Numbered from the stretch's first letter, positions 53,112-61,913 are shown. The stretch: DNA of 64,000 nucleotides from Brassicibacter mesophilus (GCF_050433385.1 NZ_JBNPXI010000024.1:5661-69660); one strand, 5' to 3'. The notes: generated by a model not told the origin, from the letters alone. Program-made: numbers and translations.

Positions 53112-53564
53112 CTATTTTATATATTCAGTGACCAAATCAGTGAAAAGAATACCTTCTAAATGATCTATCTCATGGCAGAAACATTTTGCTAAGTCTCCTG
53201 TACCTGTCAATATAATCTCCTCACCATTTTCATTTAGCGCTTGTACCACTACTTTTGCAGGTCTTTTCAATCTCCCCCATGTATTGGGAATACTTAAACA
53301 ACCTTCTATAACTTCTTGATTTCCTTCCTGCTTAATTATCTTTGGATTAATTAATTTTATAAGTCCTTTCCCCATATCAATAACAACTAATCGCTTCAAT
53401 ATACCTATTTGTGGGGCTGCTAATCCTCCACCATTTTCTGTATTATACATGGTTTCGGCCATATCATTTAATATTTGTCTTATTTTATCATCAATTACTT
53501 CAACCGCTTTACTCTTTTTTCTTAATATTTCGTCATCAAAAAGCCTAATTTTTCTTAATGCCAT
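53112..53564 (-). CDS. def: Peptide deformylase
   Basis: 150 residues, a normal short PDF. It removes the formyl group from nascent N-formylmethionine. The three motifs GGGLAAPQIG, EGCLSIP (metal-binding Cys) and HEIDHLEG (metal-binding His pair and catalytic Glu) are intact. The ATG at 53564 directly follows the TAA of the xre gene, so the two are translationally coupled. It is not next to fmt, so it may be a second PDF in this genome. Confidence 0.96.
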   Translation of the reverse strand: MALRKIRLFDDEILRKKSKAVEVIDDKIRQILNDMAETMYNTENGGGLAAPQIGILKRLVVIDMGKGLIKLINPKIIKQEGNQEVIEGCLSIPNTWGRLKRPAKVVVQALNENGEEIILTGTGDLAKCFCHEIDHLEGILFTDLVTEYIK

Positions 53565-53801
53565 TTAAACTACACCTCTACTTTGTTCTGCTCTCGACTT
53601 TCTCTCGCTTTCTTCAAAGAGAAAAACTTCTTCTATGGAGCAGTGAAATATTTTGCAAATATCGTAGGCTAACCATATAGATGGTTCAAATCTTTCTGTT
53701 TCAATAGCATTAATTGCTTGTCTTGATACTCCTACTAGTTTCCCTAATTGCTCTTGAGTTAACCCAAGAGATTCACGATATTCTCTTATTCTATTTTTCA
53801 T
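53565..53801 (-). CDS. XRE-family HTH regulator (Cro/CI-like)
   Basis: 78 residues. It is essentially one HTH_3 domain: IREYRESLGLTQEQLGKLVGVSRQAINAIETERFEPS. It belongs to the short YgzD-type repressors with an extra C-terminal helix. GAGGTGA precedes the ATG. It is the first gene of a two-gene operon with def. Two exact 14-bp repeats flank its promoter, so autoregulation is likely, and def expression would follow. Confidence 0.94.
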   Translation of the reverse strand: MKNRIREYRESLGLTQEQLGKLVGVSRQAINAIETERFEPSIWLAYDICKIFHCSIEEVFLFEESERKSRAEQSRGVV

Positions 53802-53820
53802 TAATAGTCACCTCTGTAAT

Positions 53821-53880
53821 GTTAACCTTACATTAAAATAATATCAATAAAAATTTCGTATGTCAAGTTAACCTTACATT
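53821..53880 (-). promoter_or_regulatory. xre-def promoter flanked by two 14-bp direct repeats
   Basis: Minus strand: TTGACA (53861-53866), 17-bp spacer, TATTAT (53838-53843). GTTAACCTTACATT (plus-strand reading) occurs exactly at 53821-53834 and 53867-53880, one just downstream of the -10 and one abutting the -35. This suits repression by the XRE protein. Confidence 0.75.
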
Positions 53881-53960
53881 TCATAAAACAGTTAAAATAT
53901 AAGCCGATTATTTATACAATTATTGCACTTTGTTACTAATTAAATTTATTTTTAATTCTT

Positions 53961-54389
53961 TTAAGAACTCATAATATATTCTGGTTCATTAGTTTCTTCA
54001 TTAAGTTGCTCATAAGTTATAGTAAATCCTACTTGTTTATAGAATCTAACTGCTTGGTCATTTTTCTTATAAACTGCTAGCGTCAGTTTGTCGTAAATTT
54101 GTCTGGTATATTCAATCAGTTTTCTTCCGATACCTTTTCCTTGGCAATTTACGTCTACAAACAATGCCCCTATGTGCTCTTCATTTAGGATACTAATGAA
54201 TCCTTTTATTTCTTCATCATCAAAATATACATAATTTTCAGCCATTGGAATATATTTTTCTTTTACAACATCATAACTTTTCAGCCAATAGTCTTCTGAA
54301 ATAAATTCATGCGCTTTAATAGTTGCCTGTTTCCAAATTGTCATAATTCTATTGATTTCTTCTTCATTCATTTTTAATTTTCTTATCAT
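53961..54389 (-). CDS. GNAT N-acetyltransferase (YjaB-like)
   Basis: 142 residues, one GNAT domain. The acetyl-CoA loop reads FVDVNCQGKGIGRKLIEY (about 78-95, Q/RxxGxG/A), and the C-terminal FYKQVGFTITYEQ is typical of the family. The beginning (IMTIWKQATIKAHEFISEDYW) resembles YjaB. It is cytoplasmic; the substrate is unknown. TTGGAGG lies about 10 nt before the ATG. It is the first of several acetyltransferase genes in this region. Confidence 0.9.
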   Translation of the reverse strand: MIRKLKMNEEEINRIMTIWKQATIKAHEFISEDYWLKSYDVVKEKYIPMAENYVYFDDEEIKGFISILNEEHIGALFVDVNCQGKGIGRKLIEYTRQIYDKLTLAVYKKNDQAVRFYKQVGFTITYEQLNEETNEPEYIMSS

Positions 54390-54606
54390 AAATAATGTCC
54401 TCCAATTTCATGAGCACGCCATACACGCCATATATATTAAATTTGTTTCAATTTCCTATCAATAAGCTGAAATAATGTTTTTACGCAGAAAATTAGAAAC
54501 TGCCTGAGATTAGTTTTTTAGTGGCAAAGTCATTATTGAAAATAATGAAGTTTTGTTCAGTCTTATATGTGGTATGGCTACTGATGAATTTGGAGTATTC
54601 AGTCTC

Positions 54607-55425
54607 CTAGTTTAGTTTTTTAATATTCGTTACCATATAATGGTGAACTGTCCCACACTCTATATATCCTATATCTTTATATACTTTATTAGAAGTTCTA
54701 TTAGTAAGATCAGTATAGAGAACAGGCGTAAATCCTTCAAATAAAACTAAATTACTTAAGGAAGCTACCAACTTACTAGCATAACCTTTTTTTCTATGAT
54801 TAGGCGGTGTGTACACACTATTGATACGTGCATGTCGTGGAGATTTATGAGCAATATTTGCCATCGATACAACCTCATTATTAACTTCAAGTACATACAA
54901 ATTTCCACGATTAATCATCCTTTCAGCCCCTTTAAGCTGACTTTCTTTTGATACTGTTTTTCCAAATCCATCATATATAAATCCTACGCAAAAATCAGCA
55001 ACAACATCAACATCTTCCACAGAAGATAACTTCATAATTCCTGGAGTGCATGAAGGCATTAAAACTTCTTTACATAAATAGGACTCCATTTCCATGACTT
55101 TTTTGTGCTGGCAATGATAATCCTCAAAAAATACTTTTAAGACTTCAGGAGTACTTATAATTTCAAAGCATTCTTCTTCTAAAATAATTTTCTCAATTTC
55201 CTTAGTAGAGCTGTGTACTACCTCAATACTTGTATTAGGATTAACCCATACCCACATTGGAAAATTCGGATTTGAACGAGCAATTATTGAATTATTATCT
55301 TTTGATCGTAACAATAAAGCTCCTGAATCATCAGCTATCCTATGAATTAAATTAAACAATACTTCATGACGCATAAATGGATTCTGATTAAGTACATTGT
55401 CTTCCTTTACAAATGGTAATAACAT
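54607..55425 (-). CDS. GNAT-family acetyltransferase, two-domain
   Basis: 272 residues. An N-terminal half of about 130 residues without clear motifs precedes a C-terminal GNAT domain with the CoA loop INSVYTPPNHRKKGYASKLVASL (about 205-227) and RTSNKVYKDIGYIECG at the end. The full-length match is to GNAT proteins of Firmicutes with a degenerate first repeat. The substrate is unknown. GGAGG lies upstream of the ATG at 55425. The 217 bp downstream hold no gene I can support. Confidence 0.88.
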   Translation of the reverse strand: MLLPFVKEDNVLNQNPFMRHEVLFNLIHRIADDSGALLLRSKDNNSIIARSNPNFPMWVWVNPNTSIEVVHSSTKEIEKIILEEECFEIISTPEVLKVFFEDYHCQHKKVMEMESYLCKEVLMPSCTPGIMKLSSVEDVDVVADFCVGFIYDGFGKTVSKESQLKGAERMINRGNLYVLEVNNEVVSMANIAHKSPRHARINSVYTPPNHRKKGYASKLVASLSNLVLFEGFTPVLYTDLTNRTSNKVYKDIGYIECGTVHHYMVTNIKKLN

Positions 55426-55547
55426 GATATCTCCTCCTATAATTCATTTTTAATTTTAAAATGTCACTAATATCACTAATATCGTTAATCATGTTACCAC
55501 CACCTTTTTACTTGTTTTGAAAATTATACCACCGTGATGTTATTGAG

Positions 55548-55769
55548 TCAATATATTATTTTGTTATTTACTATAACATACTCTATACCCTCTGAATATT
55601 CTGATGTCTCATATGTTGCTTTATCTATAGTATTTTTATAATCAAATATCACGATGTCTGCATACATTTTTTCACGAATAACACCTTTGCCATTAATTCC
55701 TATGAATTGTGCAGGAAGAGAAGTCGTTCTTCTTATTCCTTCTTTATGAGTTACAAGTTTTATGAGTAC
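55548..55769 (-). pseudogene. C-terminal remnant of an N-acyl-D-amino-acid deacylase (amidohydrolase)
   Basis: About 73 codons on the minus strand, from after a TAA (55770-55772) to TGA at 55548-55550. They read RTTSLPAQFIGINGKGVIRE, then MYADIVIFDYKNTIDKATYE, then GIEYVIVNNKIIY. This is the usual end of D-aminoacylase-type amidohydrolases (TSLPA...GxIxxGxxADIVVFD...YVIVNG). The catalytic barrel is missing, and the normal last residues after VNG are cut by the stop. A decayed gene. Confidence 0.75.
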
Positions 55770-55801
55770 TTACTTATTGTATTGTAAACTTTTTTATAAT
55801 G

Positions 55802-56188
55802 CTATTTTGGATAATGGCCAATTTCAATAGTATTACCTTCTGTATCTTCAAAATGAAAATAGTGGTACGGAACTCTATAATTTATTCTGCATGTTTTCGT
55901 GATGCTTTCTCCACCTATATCAATGATTCTTTCTTTTTCTTTCTCTAAATCATCTGTTAATAATGTTAATATTACATTGTTTCCATATCTGACATTATTA
56001 TATCCGCTAGGTACATTCTTTTTGGCGTCAAACTCTGGATTTATCAAGCTTATTTGTGGTATCGGACTAGCCCATCGATCTTCGTGCATTTTTTCATTAA
56101 TTTTTGTTTCAAATAGCTTTTCATAGAATTCTTTTCCTCGTTGAAAGTCCTTTACCATAATAACTACTTCACAAAATCTTACTCCCAT
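55802..56188 (-). CDS. VOC family protein (glyoxalase/bleomycin-resistance fold)
   Basis: 128 residues with two beta-alpha-beta-beta-beta units. It begins VRFCEVVIMVKDFQRGKEFYEKLF and ends YFHFEDTEGNTIEIGHYP, with the C-terminal metal-binding Glu. VOC members include glyoxalases, dioxygenases and drug-binding proteins; the function is not specified. It lies 31 bp after the zinc-ribbon gene and downstream of the WYL regulator, a common arrangement in which the regulator controls VOC genes. Confidence 0.9.
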   Translation of the reverse strand: MGVRFCEVVIMVKDFQRGKEFYEKLFETKINEKMHEDRWASPIPQISLINPEFDAKKNVPSGYNNVRYGNNVILTLLTDDLEKEKERIIDIGGESITKTCRINYRVPYHYFHFEDTEGNTIEIGHYPK

Positions 56189-56219
56189 ATTATCACTCCT
56201 AATTTGATATTTTAATTAC

Positions 56220-56468
56220 TTATAACCATCTCTTTAGAGTTTTAAGACTTCGTACTAGACGCCCCCTAGCTTCATCTTCCGTAAATCCTTCTTTCATTTC
56301 AAAAGGTATACAGGATTCAACCATTTCTTCAAAGGTTTCTTTTGGGTTATTATATTCTCCGTTAGGATAGCAGTACTTACAGTAATCAATACTAAGTGAT
56401 CCATCTCTATTTTTTCCATGTAGATCTTTGTTCTTCATTTGCATACCACAGCTTTGACAAATGTTCAC
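56220..56468 (-). CDS. Small zinc-ribbon protein (zf-ribbon_2-like)
   Basis: 82 residues. The N-terminus has CQSCGMQM and, about 28 residues later, YCKYCYPNG, giving four cysteines of a putative zinc ribbon. The C-terminal helical part ends in LVRSLKTLKRWL. This matches the family annotated as a putative zinc ribbon domain, whose function is unknown. GGAG precedes the start. It is cotranscribed with the VOC gene. Confidence 0.88.
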   Translation of the reverse strand: MNICQSCGMQMKNKDLHGKNRDGSLSIDYCKYCYPNGEYNNPKETFEEMVESCIPFEMKEGFTEDEARGRLVRSLKTLKRWL

Positions 56469-56568
56469 ATTATCACTCCTTGGATTTTAATTAAGCGGCT
56501 AAGAACTACGCTATTCACTTATTATGCTTTCTTAATTAGTATAACTCCTATATTATGACACCACTATG

Positions 56569-57483
56569 TCATAGTTTGTTCTTTTCTATTGATAACTTAA
56601 GCCTCTTAACAAATTCTTCTCTTAACCAATCTGGTTCAATAATCTTTACATAAGGAACTAATCCAAGAAGAAGTGAATATAACCACTCATCAATAGGAAA
56701 ACATAGATTAACAATTATTTTATCTTTTATAACTTTACAATTTTTATGATCAATACAATCTGGAAGTTTACCTTGTAAAATCTTATCAACTTCTAATATT
56801 ATTTTGGTACCTTTCCTTCCAGAATCTAAGTTATTTTCCCAAGGTAAAGATTTTGGAATCTCTTTGACTATAAACTCTTCATCTAACAAATCACAAGATA
56901 CAATTCTATTTAATTTAAGCATTCTAAAATCTTCTCGTAGCTCACAATACACATGAGCATACCACGTTGAACCCATCATCACCAATGTACATGGACACAC
57001 AACTCTATCTGATTCATAAAAATTTGCATCTATATATTTAATATGAACTTTATAGCGATTATCTATTGCTTTTGCTATAATATCTATATTATCTTTTAAA
57101 TTTTTTTGTTTAATTGAAGGATTTAATTTAACAACAATCTTATTGTCTTCTGCCTGCCCTGGAAACATCATTGAAAACTTATTAAATATTGATTTTACCT
57201 CTGAATAGGGTACGGTTTCTTCTAAACTTTCTAAGAAAGAACTAAGAATTTTTGCCTCATTAGTACTCAAAAAATTTTTGTCTAATTTATAATTATTAAG
57301 TAATTGATATCCACCTTTTTTCCCAACTTCAGCATAAATAGGTATCCCCGCCATACTTAGAGTATCTATGTCTCTTTGAATGGTTCGAACTGATACTTGA
57401 AGATACTCAGATAATTCTTTTGCAGTTATCTTTTCTTTATTAATGATAATCATAAGGATACTAAGTAACCTATCTATTTTCAC
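56569..57483 (-). CDS. YafY-type HTH/WYL-domain transcriptional regulator
   Basis: 304 residues. The N-terminal HTH_11 reads DRLLSILMIIINKEKITAKELSEYLQVSVRTIQRDIDTL. A WYL domain (about 135-225) follows with the ligand-facing STWYAHVYCELREDFRMLKLNRI, then the WCX C-terminal extension. Such proteins sense small molecules or nucleic acids. GGAGG directs translation to the GTG at 57483 rather than the ATG 14 codons upstream. It probably regulates the adjacent zinc-ribbon and VOC genes. Confidence 0.92.
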   Translation of the reverse strand: MKIDRLLSILMIIINKEKITAKELSEYLQVSVRTIQRDIDTLSMAGIPIYAEVGKKGGYQLLNNYKLDKNFLSTNEAKILSSFLESLEETVPYSEVKSIFNKFSMMFPGQAEDNKIVVKLNPSIKQKNLKDNIDIIAKAIDNRYKVHIKYIDANFYESDRVVCPCTLVMMGSTWYAHVYCELREDFRMLKLNRIVSCDLLDEEFIVKEIPKSLPWENNLDSGRKGTKIILEVDKILQGKLPDCIDHKNCKVIKDKIIVNLCFPIDEWLYSLLLGLVPYVKIIEPDWLREEFVKRLKLSIEKNKL

Positions 57484-57827
57484 AATAAATCCTCCAAAGT
57501 TATTCATTTTTATCAATTCATTCACTAATGTATTCTATAACATAATAACAAAAAAATGCCGTTATTTATAGTACAGTTCACCGTTTCGCTGCAACTGCAG
57601 CTTTTATTTATAAAGTTTACAAGCCTAGTACTTATTTTTTTACCTCCTATTTAACCAGTTGAAGACCATTAGAAGTTATAAATAGCCAGCCTTATAATAA
57701 CTATATTTTTAGTAAATAAAATTTTATTATGACAGCTAACCTATAACTATAATATAAAGCGTAATGTCTAATACTTTAGAAACTTTAATAGATTTTTACA
57801 TTGTTGTGGCTAGATTTAACTCAATTA
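57484..57827. other. Non-coding stretch upstream of the WYL regulator
   Basis: About 340 bp of AT-rich sequence without a supportable gene. It contains a degraded hairpin-like segment (57556-57582) that shares GTTATTTATAGT and GTTCA with the hairpin at 60117-60141. The WYL regulator promoter should lie here, but I see no convincing -35/-10 pair. Confidence 0.4.
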
Positions 57828-57873
57828 AAAATTCTTCCAAAACGAAACCTTTGATGTTTGGGAAGAATTTTTA
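57828..57873 (-). terminator. Terminator of the alpha/beta-hydrolase gene
   Basis: A 12-bp stem (57828-57839 with 57862-57873), with further CAAAC/GTTTTG pairing inside and a U run on the minus strand. It abuts the stop codon at 57875. Confidence 0.85.
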
Positions 57874-57874
57874 T

Positions 57875-59545
57875 TTACTGAAGTCTTATATTTTCAATCA
57901 ATATTGATCCACTTGTAGTCTGGTCAAAAACAAGTTCAAGAGACGTAATTTTATCTAATTCAATATTTTTAAACTTATCAAGCGGCAACATCAAACTCCC
58001 AAGTGGGGTTGGCTTTGACCAATAGAATAATTCCTCTTCAAATATTTCTGTTCTCTTAAGTTCCCCAGGTGTTAAAGATAAAGCGTTCAGTTTGTCTGGC
58101 AAAGTCACAGTTGCTGTATTACCCATTTCATCAACTAATCGCACCTTAAATTCTTGGTATGAACGATTTTGATTATCCGAATCTGCTGGATCCACTAGTA
58201 TATCTATTGATAATGACTTATAATTACTTATATCCTGCATAATTGGTTTAAATGTAATCTTAGACGTGTTTTGATCCCATTTAACTTTTAAAAATCCTCT
58301 AGTCTTTTGCTCTCCCTCTCCACTAGTGATTGTATCTGCATAGACTTCATCTAACTTATACCACCAAGAATCAATTACATATGATGCCGTTATATTTTCT
58401 ATAGCATAGTTTTCAGAATTGGCCATATCTACAATTCCATTTGAGCCTGATTTTCTAAATAGTACTTTCACATTCTCTCCATACATGGTATTGGGCTGGG
58501 GATTATTTAGGTCAAAAGCAGCATGGTGCTTTCCATCTTTTAATCCTCCTGATATAAAGTCTACAGCAAAATTCTTTAGAAAATTTTCCTGGGCTTCTCG
58601 GGTTATCTGGTCGTTAAGTTCAGCCTCTGTCCGTACTATCGCTGCATCATTATGCTCAATATTTCTATTAAAATAGTTATGATTTGCTCCTTTAAGTAAT
58701 GTTATTGAGTGACTTCCATCTGTTTTTTCATTCAACATATCGTAGATAAGAAACCCATCAAAACCAATAACATCTCCGTCATATTCTGGTACCAAGATAG
58801 CTACATCAGATTCAGGATAGGTATGTTCCGCTTGTATCAACGTAGGAGCTATACTTAACATCGATGAAACTGGATATCCCTTCGAATCCATATTTTCAGC
58901 TATATCCATTATCGTTTCTCCACCACGAGAGTGTCCTATTAGGGACATGTTTTCGAAATCTATCTTTCCCTTAAGCTCAACTGGATATTTTGTTTCTTTA
59001 CCCTCTGATGCTTGAACAAGATGATTTAAATGATCAGTTGCCATAAATACAGATTTTTCTCCGTCATCCCCATCTCCGTATTTCCATACGTAAGCTTGGC
59101 TCATATCCATAGAAATTGCAATTATCCCTTGCTGAGCAAATGCCTCTACAAGATATTTAAAACCCGTATCAAAACGAACATTTTCTTTAAGATTCTCATG
59201 TGAACCGTGGGTAATCATCACTAAAGGGAAAGGCCCATCTCCTTCTGGCATACCAATAATTCCTCTTAGTTTGTAAGGCATATTACCACCATTGGGTAAT
59301 TGATACTCACGCTTACCAAGATCAAACTCTTTAACATTGTATTGATATTGAGGGCTCTCAGTTAGTTTTACATCGACATATTCTAATTCTTCAATTGTGT
59401 GCTGAATCTCCTTTGAAACATTAGGTTCTTTCATATTATTTTCAGCGCTACAAGCTGCTAGTAGCATGGATGATAGGAGCAAGCCAACGATCAAAACTCT
59501 TGATATCTTATCTTTTACCAAATAATAGTTTGAGTATTTTTTCAT
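57875..59545 (-). CDS. Alpha/beta-hydrolase lipoprotein
   Basis: 556 residues. Signal peptide with lipobox LLAAC (Cys near 32). An alpha/beta hydrolase domain follows, with the oxyanion-region HGSHENLKENV and nucleophile elbow LIGHSRGGETIMDIA; GANHNYFNRNIEHND supplies the likely catalytic His. The last 180 residues form a beta-rich, carbohydrate-binding-like domain ending in SLELVFDQTTSGSILIENIRL. It is probably an outer-face esterase or lipase anchored by lipid. GAGGTG precedes the ATG at 59545. A small ORF lies 13 bp upstream. Confidence 0.88.
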   Translation of the reverse strand: MKKYSNYYLVKDKISRVLIVGLLLSSMLLAACSAENNMKEPNVSKEIQHTIEELEYVDVKLTESPQYQYNVKEFDLGKREYQLPNGGNMPYKLRGIIGMPEGDGPFPLVMITHGSHENLKENVRFDTGFKYLVEAFAQQGIIAISMDMSQAYVWKYGDGDDGEKSVFMATDHLNHLVQASEGKETKYPVELKGKIDFENMSLIGHSRGGETIMDIAENMDSKGYPVSSMLSIAPTLIQAEHTYPESDVAILVPEYDGDVIGFDGFLIYDMLNEKTDGSHSITLLKGANHNYFNRNIEHNDAAIVRTEAELNDQITREAQENFLKNFAVDFISGGLKDGKHHAAFDLNNPQPNTMYGENVKVLFRKSGSNGIVDMANSENYAIENITASYVIDSWWYKLDEVYADTITSGEGEQKTRGFLKVKWDQNTSKITFKPIMQDISNYKSLSIDILVDPADSDNQNRSYQEFKVRLVDEMGNTATVTLPDKLNALSLTPGELKRTEIFEEELFYWSKPTPLGSLMLPLDKFKNIELDKITSLELVFDQTTSGSILIENIRLQ

Positions 59546-59558
59546 AATATCACCTCTT

Positions 59559-59702
59559 TTAAGTTTTAAAGTCACTTATTCTAAGCTCTTTATACGTGTT
59601 CTTAACACTCTTTTCTAACTCACTAGTTTCATAGTTAACAGATTTATTAAAATAACCAGCCTTTAACAATGCTTGCATATACAATTTCATTAAACCTTTC
59701 AT
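59559..59702 (-). CDS. Small ORF (47 aa) ahead of the hydrolase lipoprotein
   Basis: Starts at the ATG at 59702 and ends with TAA 13 bp before the hydrolase start. The product begins KGLMKLYMQALLKAGYFNKS and is Lys/Glu-rich and helical. AGGAGG lies at 59720-59725, 17 nt from the ATG, which is too far for ideal initiation, so the true start or even coding status is uncertain. A TATAAT at 59765-59770 could be the -10 for this transcript. I do not recognise the family. Confidence 0.4.
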   Translation of the reverse strand: MKGLMKLYMQALLKAGYFNKSVNYETSELEKSVKNTYKELRISDFKT

Positions 59703-60026
59703 GTCTTTTTTAAGTCTTGCCTCCTATATCTTTCTAAATATTTTAGTATTTATCTGCAATTTGTATTATAGCATTAACTAACTATATGAAAGTTACAAAC
59801 CAATTACAAAATATTACAATTTTATTGTTTTTAACATATCCATTAGCATATATAACAAAAGTACTCTTATGTATGCAGGTTCTAGTCTTGTCTATTTACC
59901 TGCATTATCAGTGCCATTCAACTAGCTTTAATCTTTTTTATAGCCTAGTTGATACAACTCTAGCATTCAATTCGTTGGATCTAAAGATAACGAATATTTC
60001 TGCATCATTCTTTATATAACAAAAGT

Positions 60027-60048
60027 TACCGCTCATATAAGAGCGGTA
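60027..60048 (-). terminator. Hairpin, possible terminator of the acetyltransferase gene
   Basis: An 8-bp GC-containing stem (60027-60034 with 60041-60048). The minus strand continues AACTTTTGT, a weak U tract. Confidence 0.45.
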
Positions 60049-60116
60049 GCTTAAATCTAAGTATTTTTTTAATACTTTCAACTGAAAGAAAAAACCCTTC
60101 AACCCCTACCAGTAAA

Positions 60117-60141
60117 AACCGCAGTTATTTATAGTGCGGTT
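60117..60141. repeat. Hairpin repeat, copy related to 57556-57582
   Basis: AACCGCA pairs with TGCGGTT around GTTATTTATAG. The loop and flanking GTTCA recur in degraded form near 57562. It is possibly a short dispersed repeat or terminator relic. Confidence 0.4.
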
Positions 60142-60207
60142 CAGTGTGCCATAAGTATCGGAGGTTTTTTATAAAATAGATGCGTAACAGAAAGATAATA
60201 TACCTAA

Positions 60208-61023
60208 TCAAATTGTAAATCGATAACATTTATATTCTTTTGCTTTAACAAATCCTAATTTTTCAGCTAATGCTCTTGAAGGGAGGTTTTTTCCCATACA
60301 ATCCCACCATGGAAATTTGTCTTCCTTTAATACATCTTCTATACAACTAAGTGCTAAATTATATCCAACTCCTTGCTTACGATACTCTTCCTCCGTTTCT
60401 ATTCCTATTGTTTTAACATTTGATGTAGCAAAAGCACTATAACACACTCCAACTATTTTATTTCCATCAGTAGCATAGTAGCAATTTCCTTTATCAATTA
60501 ATCGGTCTATTTCACCCCAAAACTCGGCTATCACATTTTTATAATACTTCCAATTAGAGTACTTGTAGTGATTGATTTTCACGTTTCCTAATGAATGTAT
60601 TTTATATTTAAATCCTTTTATTTGCTTTTTTATTTTACTACTCTCATCCCAATAATATATAACCTGTTCCCAACTTCTTAAATTTTTATTATAAAAGATA
60701 TTTTCTATAGTTCTCTCCCAGCTTACTGTTGTTCCAGATACTTCAAAATAGTCTATATTTCTTTCTTGCAAGAAACTAGTCATTTGGTTATCAATAAAAC
60801 TATTTATGTTCTGTAGAAACAACTTGCTCTCATTATTTCCAATGAAGTAGAACCCTTTCATCCCTTGATTCCAAACCAGTGCTGTATTAGGTGCATTAGT
60901 CTCATCAACAAAAACTACACCAGGATTATTATTCTCTATTATTGATATAACTTCTGGATATTTAATACCCTCATTAAGGAATTTATAAATTTTATGATAA
61001 TCATCTTTTAATATCTTTTCCAT
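60208..61023 (-). CDS. GNAT acetyltransferase (FbiR/PF12746-like)
   Basis: 271 residues. The C-terminal GNAT half has KTIGIETEEEYRKQGVGYNLALSCIEDVL with the CoA loop and ends WDCMGKNLPSRALAEKLGFVK, typical of the GNAT_acetyltran family. The N-terminal half carries PGVVFVDETNAPNTALVWNQ. AAAGGA favours the ATG at 61023, three codons inside the frame. A frameshifted paralogue lies 13 bp upstream, so this is a tandem duplicate pair. The substrate is unknown. Confidence 0.85.
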   Translation of the reverse strand: MEKILKDDYHKIYKFLNEGIKYPEVISIIENNNPGVVFVDETNAPNTALVWNQGMKGFYFIGNNESKLFLQNINSFIDNQMTSFLQERNIDYFEVSGTTVSWERTIENIFYNKNLRSWEQVIYYWDESSKIKKQIKGFKYKIHSLGNVKINHYKYSNWKYYKNVIAEFWGEIDRLIDKGNCYYATDGNKIVGVCYSAFATSNVKTIGIETEEEYRKQGVGYNLALSCIEDVLKEDKFPWWDCMGKNLPSRALAEKLGFVKAKEYKCYRFTI

Positions 61024-61036
61024 TGTAACCATTCCT

Positions 61037-61863
61037 TTAACAGTTCAGTTCAAAATTATATAAAATATAATCAAACGCTTTTTTATAACCACAGCTTTCC
61101 GCTAATAACCTTGACTCTAAATTTTCCTCCATACAATCCCAGTTAGGTTCAAAACTATTATTCTTGCAATACTTTAAAAACTCAGTAATTAAATGTTTTG
61201 CAAGTCCTTTATTCCTATACTTTTCTAATGTAACAGTATGTGAACCCATTGAGTCCTGCGTTACACAACTTGATATACAACAAGAAACAATTTTCTCATT
61301 ATGTAATATACAAAATCCAACTCCACCATTAAAGTAATCTTCCATTGAGCTCCACCAATCAAGGATCATAGTTTTTATAAAATCTAAATTCAAAATGTTT
61401 TTTTGAAATAATGATGGATTCACTTTTACTAATTCAAATTGTTGTTGTATTTTAATATCTTTAAATACAGCATCTTCTATGTCTCTATACTTATAAGTAA
61501 ATTGTTTTGACCGACTTAGTTTGCGATTATAAAATAAATGCTCAAAAGTTATATCCCACTTTGAACTTGTTCCACTAAATTCAAAGTATTCTAACCCTAA
61601 GTCTCTTGCCCTAGAGCAAATCTCTAAATCTATAAATTTATTAATGCTGCTATTGAAATCTATATTATTTTCATCCCCTACAAAATAGAATCCATCAATA
61701 GCTTTTGACCAAACCATTGCAGTCTTAGGATTTAAAGATTATCGACGAAAATACATCCAGGATTAAATCCTTGAGCAACTCCTTTTATTTCAATGTTAAC
61801 TAAATCCCCTACTAACAAATGTGATATCATAGGAAATTGTAATTTATTTAATTCATATATCAC
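61037..61863 (-). pseudogene. Frameshifted paralogue of the downstream GNAT acetyltransferase
   Basis: Starts at the GTG at 61863 behind GAGGTG and reads IYELNKLQFPMISHLLVGDL up to GCIFVDN, then meets TAA. The rest continues in the next frame from PKTAMVWSKAIDGFYFVGDE to the normal C-terminus (WDCMEENLESRLLAESCGYK). Compared with the intact neighbour (FVDETNAPNTALVW), 11 nt replace 12 near 61728-61738, so a single base is missing. The total length (827 nt) is one short of 276 codons. The downstream part alone lacks a ribosome binding site. Confidence 0.8.
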
Positions 61864-61913
61864 TCTCTTCACCTCTCTTTTATTATTTATAATTAGGCGT
61901 TTGTAAAACGCCG

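Larger units (their letters stand above)
59703..60207. other. Non-coding stretch with two hairpins
   Basis: About 500 bp without a supportable gene. It contains the AGGAGG and putative -10 of the hydrolase transcript at its left end and two hairpins at its right end (60027-60048 and 60117-60141). A plus-strand frame at 59786-60019 lacks a ribosome binding site and has an atypical composition. Confidence 0.4.

Noticed and set aside
53821..53880. The two 14-bp repeats as a CRISPR remnant.
   Set aside because: Only two copies exist, they bracket a good promoter, and no cas genes are present.
54390..54606. Possible coding relic on the plus strand between two acetyltransferase genes.
   Set aside because: Short frames with no start, ribosome binding site or recognisable motif; nothing supportable.
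59786..60019. 77-codon plus-strand frame upstream of the hydrolase gene.
   Set aside because: No ribosome binding site, an odd composition and antisense to the hydrolase leader.
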